Of a stretch of DNA of 22,382 bases, positions 13,886-20,374 are shown piece after piece. Origin of the DNA: Sulfurimonas sp. (GTDB taxonomy: Bacteria > Campylobacterota > Campylobacteria > Campylobacterales > Sulfurimonadaceae); the NCBI GenBank assembly GCA_015487435.1, contig WFPU01000268.1, positions 1 through 22,382 on the forward strand, written 5' to 3'. The notes below the pieces were generated by a model. The model ran no database searches. It was not told where the DNA came from and saw nothing but the letters and a program-made list of their open reading frames with translations. The translations under genes and the position numbers were made by a program. Numbering within the stretch: the stretch's first letter is position 1; each line of letters begins with the position of its first letter.

Positions 13886-15254
13886 GAGAACTTCATGGGT
13901 AAAAGAGCGTGAAAATGATTCTGTAAGAACACAGATGTACTACGCAAAACAAGGCATTATAACTCAAGAGATGGAATATGTTGCCAAAGTTGAAGACTTA
14001 GAGCCCGAACTAATTCGTAGTGAGATAGCTCGTGGGCGTTTAATTATTCCTGCAAATGTAAATCATACTTCATTAGAACCAATGGCAATTGGTATTGCTG
14101 CTACATGTAAAATAAATGCGAATATTGGTTCATCTGCAATTGCATCCGATGTACAGGGTGAAGTACAAAAGATGGAAGTATCTCAACACTATAAAGCTGA
14201 TACAGCAATGGATCTTTCAACTGGTGGGGATTTAGATGAGATTAGAAAAGCTGTAATACAGAGTTCTAAAATCCCTATTGGTACAGTTCCAATCTACCAA
14301 ATTTTACACGATGTTGGAAATAAGATAGAAGATTTATCTATAGAAGTTATGTTAGAAGTTTTAGAAAGACAAGCAAAACAGGGTGTATCTTATTTTACAA
14401 TTCATGCAGGTTTTTTATTAGAGACTATGCCAAAAATTGCAAAAAGAAAGATGGGAATTGTTTCTCGTGGCGGTTCATTAATGGCTGCTTGGATGATGCA
14501 CTATCATAAAGAAAATCCTTTTTATACAGCTTATGATGAAATTTTAGATATTTGTGCAAAATATGATGTTGCACTCTCTCTTGGTGATTCTCTTCGTCCA
14601 GGTTGTTTGGCAGACGCTTCTGATGATGCACAATTAGGTGAGCTTAAAGTTTTGGGTGATTTGACTCTTCGTGCTTGGGAAAAAGATGTTCAAGTTATGA
14701 TTGAAGGTCCAGGTCATGTCCCTTTAAATCAAGTAGAGCGTAACATGAAACTTCAAAGGGAACTTTGTCATGAAGCTCCTTTTTATATCCTTGGACCATT
14801 AGTTACTGATATCGCTGCTGGATACGACCATATTAGCTCTGCTATTGGTGCTGCAGTTGGTGGATGGCATGGTGCTTCTATGTTATGTTATGTAACACCA
14901 AAAGAGCATCTAGGACTTCCAAATGCTGATGATGTACGCGAGGGTATCATCGCTTATAAAATTGCTGCTCATGCTGCTGATATTGCTCGTGGTCGTAAAG
15001 GTGCGAGAGATATTGATGATGCTATGAGTGACGCAAGGTATGCATTTGACTGGGAAAAACAATTTGAATTAGCACTTGATGGTGAGCGTGCTCGTGAATA
15101 TCACGATGAAACTCTACCTCAAGATGTATTTAAAGAAGCAGAGTTTTGTTCTATGTGCGGACCTAAATTTTGCTCATATAAAATCTCTCAGGATATTATG
15201 GATAATCCAGAAGCAATTGAAAAAATAGCTCAAGAAGCTAAAGCAAACGCATAA
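13884..15254 (+). CDS. thiC: Phosphomethylpyrimidine synthase ThiC
   Basis: A 456-residue radical-SAM enzyme that rearranges aminoimidazole ribotide to hydroxymethylpyrimidine phosphate in thiamine synthesis. Visible landmarks are the RGRLIIPANVNH segment (about 50-61), the core motifs DLSTGGDLDEIR, TIHAGFLLETMP, SRGGSLMAAWM, LSLGDSLRPG and MIEGPGHVPLNQ, and the C-terminal cluster-binding cysteines Cys422, Cys425 and Cys430 (CSMCGPKFC), the family's characteristic CX2CX4C placed at the C-terminus. It is of the shorter bacterial type without the plant/E. coli N-terminal extension. GAGG about eight bases upstream supports the start. mrp follows after a repeat-bearing 112-bp gap. Control probably acts through the structured leader, which lacks a recognisable TPP riboswitch. 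Confidence 0.97.
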   Translation: MRTSWVKERENDSVRTQMYYAKQGIITQEMEYVAKVEDLEPELIRSEIARGRLIIPANVNHTSLEPMAIGIAATCKINANIGSSAIASDVQGEVQKMEVSQHYKADTAMDLSTGGDLDEIRKAVIQSSKIPIGTVPIYQILHDVGNKIEDLSIEVMLEVLERQAKQGVSYFTIHAGFLLETMPKIAKRKMGIVSRGGSLMAAWMMHYHKENPFYTAYDEILDICAKYDVALSLGDSLRPGCLADASDDAQLGELKVLGDLTLRAWEKDVQVMIEGPGHVPLNQVERNMKLQRELCHEAPFYILGPLVTDIAAGYDHISSAIGAAVGGWHGASMLCYVTPKEHLGLPNADDVREGIIAYKIAAHAADIARGRKGARDIDDAMSDARYAFDWEKQFELALDGERAREYHDETLPQDVFKEAEFCSMCGPKFCSYKISQDIMDNPEAIEKIAQEAKANA

Positions 15255-15271
15255 AAATTAAAATCTAAAAA

Positions 15272-15344
15272 TAGATTCCAAATCAAGTTTGGAATGACGA
15301 AGTATTGAACTTATTCGTTATCCTGAACTTGATTCAGGATCTAG
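15272..15344. repeat. Paired-hairpin repeat C between thiC and mrp
   Basis: Two hairpins stand in opposite orientation: 15275-15295 (arms ATTCCAAA / TTTGGAAT, loop TCAAG) and 15320-15340 (arms ATCCTGAA / TTCAGGAT, loop CTTGA). Inverted ACGAA / TTCGT elements lie between them. The pair matches the cores of elements A and B but lacks the outer terminal repeats. The two halves differ in several stem bases yet keep pairing and the loop. Confidence 0.75.
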
Positions 15345-15366
15345 AATAAAAAATATAGGAAAAAAA

Positions 15367-16473
15367 ATGACTAATGAAATAGTAAACTCTGCTTTATCAA
15401 AAGTTATGTATCCAGGTTTTACAAAGGATATTGTAACTTTTGGTTTTGTAAAAGATATAAAAATAGATGCAACTGACGTAAGTTTTACAGTAGATATAAC
15501 TTCTTCAGCTCCAGAAGTAGCACAACAAATTATTGATGATGCAACAAGAGAATTAAAAGCAGTATCTGCTGGTAAAGTAGTTGTAAACATTAAATCTCCT
15601 CAAATGCCTAAGGAGTCTTCATCTAAAGGTAAAAATATAGCTCCACAAGTTAAAAATTTCTTGATGGTAAGTTCTGGAAAAGGTGGAGTTGGAAAATCAA
15701 CTACATCTGTAAATATTGCTATAGCCCTTGCACAACAAGGCAAAAAAGTGGGTCTTTTAGATGCTGATATCTATGGTCCAAATATCCCCCGTATGATGGG
15801 TGTTTCAGATATTAAGCCAGAGGTAAATGGAAATAAAGTTCTTCCAATTAAAGCTTATGGCGTTGAGATGATGTCTATGGGTTCACTAATGCAAGAGGGT
15901 CAATCACTTATGTGGCGTGGTGCTATGATTATGAAAGCGATAGAACAATTTTTACGCGATATCCTTTGGTCAGAACTTGATATATTAGTTATAGATATGC
16001 CTCCAGGGACTGGTGATGCACAACTTACTTTAGCTCAAAGTGTACCAGTAACTGTTGGTTTAACTGTAACTACGCCTCAAGGTGTATCACTAGATGATTC
16101 TCGTCGTTCATTAGATATGTTTAAAAAACTAAATATTCCTATTGCTGGAATTATTGAGAATATGAGTGGATTTATCGCACCAGACACTGGAGTTCTTTAT
16201 GATATTTTTGGTAAGGGTACCTCTCAACCAATGGCGGATGAATTTGATACTAAAATAATTGCTGAGATTCCAATAGAACCAAGTATCCGTACTGGTGGAG
16301 ATGAAGGTAAACCGATTACTTTTGTAAACCCAAGTTCTGAGAGTTCAAAAAGATATGTCAGTGCTGCACAATCCATTTGGGCACAGATAGAAAAGATCAA
16401 TGCAGATGGTGGGGTTGATAACAGTGCAGTACAGCCAAACACACCTCCTGGAGTATCTGCTTGTTCAATGTAG
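15367..16473 (+). CDS. mrp: Mrp/ApbC-family iron-sulphur carrier P-loop ATPase
   Basis: A 368-residue cytoplasmic protein. The N-terminal MIP18/DUF59-like domain (1-75) is followed by a deviant Walker A P-loop (SSGKGGVGKST, 102-112), LLDADIYGPNIPR (130-142) and VIDMPPGTGDAQLTLAQ (208-224). Family members carry and transfer Fe-S clusters; Salmonella ApbC is needed for ThiC activity, so the adjacent thiC is a fitting client. The cluster-binding CXXC usually found after the ENM motif is missing: here the stretch is ENMSGFIAPDTG, with Ala271 and Thr274 at the cysteine sites. The only cysteine is Cys366, two residues from the end (ACSM). AGGA six bases upstream supports the start. Confidence 0.92.
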   Translation: MTNEIVNSALSKVMYPGFTKDIVTFGFVKDIKIDATDVSFTVDITSSAPEVAQQIIDDATRELKAVSAGKVVVNIKSPQMPKESSSKGKNIAPQVKNFLMVSSGKGGVGKSTTSVNIAIALAQQGKKVGLLDADIYGPNIPRMMGVSDIKPEVNGNKVLPIKAYGVEMMSMGSLMQEGQSLMWRGAMIMKAIEQFLRDILWSELDILVIDMPPGTGDAQLTLAQSVPVTVGLTVTTPQGVSLDDSRRSLDMFKKLNIPIAGIIENMSGFIAPDTGVLYDIFGKGTSQPMADEFDTKIIAEIPIEPSIRTGGDEGKPITFVNPSSESSKRYVSAAQSIWAQIEKINADGGVDNSAVQPNTPPGVSACSM

Positions 16474-16500
16474 AGTAAGACCTATAACACAAAATTCAAA

Positions 16501-16548
16501 TAGCGACGTATCTTCTGCGTCGTTACGCTCGTCACGCACTATAGTGCG
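16501..16548. repeat. GC-rich double palindrome between convergent mrp and the diguanylate cyclase gene
   Basis: Two structures lie side by side. At 16501-16525, TAGCGACGTA pairs with TGCGTCGTTA (10 bp, two wobbles, five-base loop). At 16535-16548, CGCACTATAGTGCG is a perfect 14-bp palindrome. The 16503-16556 stretch is clearly richer in G+C than its surroundings. It sits between converging genes, where it could terminate in both directions, though no long T tract is present. Its composition suggests an inserted repeat. Confidence 0.55.
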
Positions 16549-16598
16549 CTTCCTCACTAAACTTCTTGTTTTGCCATTGTCTTGAACATATGGAATAT

Positions 16599-18464
16599 TT
16601 AGTAGTCAGGATTAGATTCCATATCTTTGCTCAACATCTCTGGCTTAAATTCAATAATCTTATTTCTACCAGTATTTTTAGCTTCATAAAGTGCAATATC
16701 TGCAAACTTAATACATTTCCAAATAGTATCACCATCAGTTGGAAATTTTGATATTCCAATACTTATAGTTTTTTGTAGTTTTTCATTAGAACCAACATCA
16801 AATACTAATTTAGCAAAGGCTAAATGAACTTTATTGGCAACATGTAAAGCGCCTTGATCTGTTGCGTTGTGAAGCATTACAATAAATTCTTCTCCTCCAT
16901 AACGGATAGCTAAATCAGCATCACGAATATTTTCTTTTAAAATATTGGCAAGCTCAATTATAACTTTATCCCCAACATCATGTCCGTAAGTGTCATTTAC
17001 CATTTTAAAGAAGTCAACATCAATCATCATAATATGATATGTATTTTCCTCTCTTTGAACTTGACTCATAATTTGGTCTATAAATTCTTCTAAAAATCTC
17101 CTATTGTATAGGTTTGTCATCCCATCTCGAAGGGAGGTATCATGAAGTTTTTCCATCAGAATGCGACTTTCAATAACAGGTTTAGCAGCTTCAAGATAGT
17201 TTTTAATACTTGTAATATATGAAGCGAAGGTATTAATTTCATCTTTATCTTTTGCTGTTATAGATATAATTAAAGAAGCATCTTCGTTTATATTAAATGG
17301 TATACATAAATACTCTATATTACTTGCTTTGCACTCATTACACAAATTTTTAAACTCTGTAGAGATTACATTAGAATTGGTTCTATATGCACGACACCTT
17401 ATTGCATCTTCATTTAAACTATCATTATAACAGATATCCGCATTTTCATCAGTCATATATATTAACTTTCTACTATTGTGTTTATTGTCTATTTCATATA
17501 TTGAAAAATGCTTTAAATTAAATTTTATCTCTAAAATATCTTTTATTCTTTCATAAATTAAAATTTTATTTTCATCTAATTCTATAGTTTTTTTGAATTT
17601 ATAAATATCAGATAACTCACGAATAATGGTTTTAGCTTCATGTAGAGGGTCATTACTAGATACTGAGCCTCCAGGTATAAAGGTACTTAGGTTGATTTTT
17701 ATTTCACCAAATGTTTCTTGCATTTTTTCAAATAAAATGTTTAATTGCTCAACTACTTTATCAGCATCACCACCTGCTTTGGATTTAAACCTATGTGTAA
17801 AATCACCAGTATATGCTTTTTTAATCCCCTCTTGAAGATTAGCAAACATCTTTAAAAACGGTGTTATATAATAGTTTATAAGGAATAAAGCTACAACTAT
17901 AAATAAAAGATTGATAGCAAGAATTTTTGATATAGTAAAAAAACTATTAGTACGCATAGTGCTAATATCATATTTCATACTAATAGCACCCAGCGTATCT
18001 TTTCGATTAACATTATGGCAATTTATACAATTTGGATTACCAATATGAGAAGTAGCTATAAATGGTATAGTTACACGAAGGTATATATTATCTATACTCT
18101 CAATAACCTCTTTATGCATTTTTCCAGTTTTTAAAACTTTTGCGTCAATAGCATCTCTAAGGGTTTCAGTATTAAAACCCTCTCCGTATTGGTCAATTAC
18201 CTTTTTACCTCTTACTATCCATAATGCTTTAATGTCGTCATTAGCAGATACTTGGTCAAGAAAAAACTGTCTTTTATCCATTATTCCATGAACCATATGT
18301 GCAGTCAATCCATCTTTTACAACAGTAGCAGTTAGTTTAGCTTTTTCTACAGCACTCTTAATACTGTAATCTCTGAAGTTTAGAGATACATTTATTGTTG
18401 TTGCTATTGCTAAGCCTAGCAACATTAATGTAACGACGACAAGAAGCCTTGTTTTGGTGTGCAT
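16599..18464 (-). CDS. Membrane diguanylate cyclase with periplasmic haem c sensor
   Basis: A 621-residue GGDEF protein. A membrane helix (about 4-24) is followed by a periplasmic domain with a haem c attachment motif CINCH at 146-150 in NPNCINCHNVNRKDTLGAIS, a second helix (179-201), a HAMP-like segment, a GAF-like domain (about 285-425) with six or more cysteines, and a GGDEF domain (440-608). The active site is RYGGEEF (GGEEF at 523-527). The inhibitory RxxD site (RDAD, 514-517) lies five residues before it, so feedback by cyclic di-GMP is expected. It resembles haem-bearing periplasmic PAS-like sensors of Geobacter chemoreceptors, suggesting redox, nitric oxide or oxygen sensing. An upstream in-frame GTG (18476) would add four residues; neither start has a good ribosome binding site, so the ATG is preferred. 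Confidence 0.88.
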   Translation of the reverse strand: MHTKTRLLVVVTLMLLGLAIATTINVSLNFRDYSIKSAVEKAKLTATVVKDGLTAHMVHGIMDKRQFFLDQVSANDDIKALWIVRGKKVIDQYGEGFNTETLRDAIDAKVLKTGKMHKEVIESIDNIYLRVTIPFIATSHIGNPNCINCHNVNRKDTLGAISMKYDISTMRTNSFFTISKILAINLLFIVVALFLINYYITPFLKMFANLQEGIKKAYTGDFTHRFKSKAGGDADKVVEQLNILFEKMQETFGEIKINLSTFIPGGSVSSNDPLHEAKTIIRELSDIYKFKKTIELDENKILIYERIKDILEIKFNLKHFSIYEIDNKHNSRKLIYMTDENADICYNDSLNEDAIRCRAYRTNSNVISTEFKNLCNECKASNIEYLCIPFNINEDASLIISITAKDKDEINTFASYITSIKNYLEAAKPVIESRILMEKLHDTSLRDGMTNLYNRRFLEEFIDQIMSQVQREENTYHIMMIDVDFFKMVNDTYGHDVGDKVIIELANILKENIRDADLAIRYGGEEFIVMLHNATDQGALHVANKVHLAFAKLVFDVGSNEKLQKTISIGISKFPTDGDTIWKCIKFADIALYEAKNTGRNKIIEFKPEMLSKDMESNPDY

Positions 18465-18559
18465 TAGAATAATCACTTATTATAAAATTTAATATAAAAT
18501 ATTAAAATAGTAGCTAATAATAAATTAATATAGATTGAATTATTGTATAAATATCACAA

Positions 18560-20374
18560 TTATTCCACAGTGACACTTTTTGCTAAATTTCTAGGCATAT
18601 CTACGTCATTTCCGAGTCTTATAGATATCTCTAATGATAAAAGTTGAACAGCTATCATCATCTCAAAAAACTCTAACATATAATCTTTAGATGAATTTAT
18701 TTTTATAAAATCATCAGCTTTATCAAATTCTTTTGAGCTAATTGCACAAATTGTACTATCTCTTGCACTCAATTCTTCTACATTACTTTTTGATTTTTCA
18801 TATAAAAGATGCTCAGGGAGCAGGGCTATAGTAAAAAGTTCAGGATCAGCAAGGGCAATAGGTCCATGTTTCATCTCGCCACTTGGATAACCCTCAGCAT
18901 GTAAATATGAAATCTCTTTTAGTTTTAAAGCACCCTCAAGAGCTAAAGGGAAAAATATATCACGACCAATAAAGAAAAATCCATGCCCATGTAGATAGCG
19001 TTTAGATAATCTTTTTATGCGTTCATGCATATCATCACTTACTATTGTTGCAACTGGAATTTCACGAAGAAGGTGTATTTGATGTTTTAACTCATCACGA
19101 GAGAGTGAATTTCTAAGTTTTGCTACATATAGACTTAACATCCAAAAAACTGTAACTTGAGTTGCAAAAGCTTTAGTTGAAGCGACACCTTTTTCAATCC
19201 CAGCGCGAGTTAATATACAAGCATCAGCTAATCTAACCATAGAAGAATTATCAACATTACAAATAACTAAAGTTCTAAGTCCAGCTTTTTTTGCCATCTT
19301 TAAAGTCTCTAAAGTATCTGCTGTTTCGCCACTTTGCGAGATTACTACAAAAAGAGTATCTTTAGACATTATTGGTGAGCGGTATCTAAATTCACTTGCA
19401 ATCTCTACACTACATCTTATTTTTGAATATCGCTCAAATAAATAGCTAGCTGATAGAGCTGAATGGTAAGATGTACCACATGCACATAATTTTATCTCGT
19501 TAATCCCATTAAAAAGATTTTTATCTATCTCATCAAACATAATCTCTTCATCTGATAATCTTCCAAGTAAAGTATCTGCAATTACATCACTTTGTTCATA
19601 AATCTCTTTTTCCATAAAAAATCTATATCCATCTTTTTGTGCTGAGAGTTTATCTGTTGAGAGTTGTGAAAAGTTTGGTTTTGATTTATTTCCATCTTTA
19701 TCAAAAATAACTAACTCGCCTTTTGTAACATAACCATAATCACCATCTTCAAAATAGTTTACCTCTTTTGCGAGACCAATTAATGGAGAATCAGATGATG
19801 CAAAAAATTTCTCGTTTTCATCGTTTACACCAACTAGCATAGGTGAGCCATGTTTTGCAAAAAAGATAGTATCTGGAAGCGATTTTGTAACGATTAGAGT
19901 TGCATAAGCACCCTCTAACTCTGAAATAGTTTTACTAAATGCTTCAAATTCATCACCAGAAGCTAATAAATTTTTCTCAAATTGATGGACTATAACTTCT
20001 GTATCTGTTTGGCTTAAAAATTTAATACCATCTTTTTGGAGCTCTTGTTTTAACTCAGCATAGTTCTCAATAATACCATTATGAACTACATAAGAAGATT
20101 CCCCTAAGTGTGGGTGAGCATTAAGTTCAGTTGGTTTTCCATGTGTCGCCCATCTGGTATGACCAATTCCTATGGCAAATTTATCGGTAATAAAATTTTT
20201 AGTTTTTTCTTCTAAATTAACTAATTTACCAACAGCTTTGTAGTTTGAAAACTCTCCATCTTGTAAAACAGCAATTCCAGCACTATCATAACCACGATAC
20301 TCTAACTCTTTTAATCCAGAGAGCAAAATTTCTTTAGTGTTTTTGTTACCTAGGTATCCAACTATTCCACACAT
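18560..20374 (-). CDS. glmS: Glutamine-fructose-6-phosphate aminotransferase (isomerising)
   Basis: A 604-residue enzyme making glucosamine-6-phosphate from fructose-6-phosphate and glutamine, the entry to peptidoglycan and lipopolysaccharide amino sugars. The N-terminal class II glutaminase starts with catalytic Cys2 (MCGIVGYLG) and contains HTRWATHGKPTELNAHPH and HNGIIENY. Two SIS sugar-isomerase domains follow, with ACGTSYHSALSASY and SQSGETADTLETLKMAKK, and the C-terminus is DVDMPRNLAKSVTVE as in the family. Length is near the E. coli 609 residues. Its ATG overlaps the glnD stop by one base (TAATG), with GGAG inside glnD, so the two are translationally coupled. No glmS ribozyme is possible in that arrangement. 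Confidence 0.97.
   Translation of the reverse strand: MCGIVGYLGNKNTKEILLSGLKELEYRGYDSAGIAVLQDGEFSNYKAVGKLVNLEEKTKNFITDKFAIGIGHTRWATHGKPTELNAHPHLGESSYVVHNGIIENYAELKQELQKDGIKFLSQTDTEVIVHQFEKNLLASGDEFEAFSKTISELEGAYATLIVTKSLPDTIFFAKHGSPMLVGVNDENEKFFASSDSPLIGLAKEVNYFEDGDYGYVTKGELVIFDKDGNKSKPNFSQLSTDKLSAQKDGYRFFMEKEIYEQSDVIADTLLGRLSDEEIMFDEIDKNLFNGINEIKLCACGTSYHSALSASYLFERYSKIRCSVEIASEFRYRSPIMSKDTLFVVISQSGETADTLETLKMAKKAGLRTLVICNVDNSSMVRLADACILTRAGIEKGVASTKAFATQVTVFWMLSLYVAKLRNSLSRDELKHQIHLLREIPVATIVSDDMHERIKRLSKRYLHGHGFFFIGRDIFFPLALEGALKLKEISYLHAEGYPSGEMKHGPIALADPELFTIALLPEHLLYEKSKSNVEELSARDSTICAISSKEFDKADDFIKINSSKDYMLEFFEMMIAVQLLSLEISIRLGNDVDMPRNLAKSVTVE

Noticed and set aside
3266..15344. CRISPR array made of the dispersed repeats
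   Set aside because: The copies are kilobases apart, inverted and variable, with no spacer structure or cas genes.
15318..15590. 90-codon open frame opposite the mrp start
   Set aside because: Shadow of mrp; its composition follows the antisense of a real coding region.
18465..18476. GTG at 18476 as start of the diguanylate cyclase
   Set aside because: No ribosome binding site, and an in-frame ATG lies four codons later before the membrane helix; not fully excluded.
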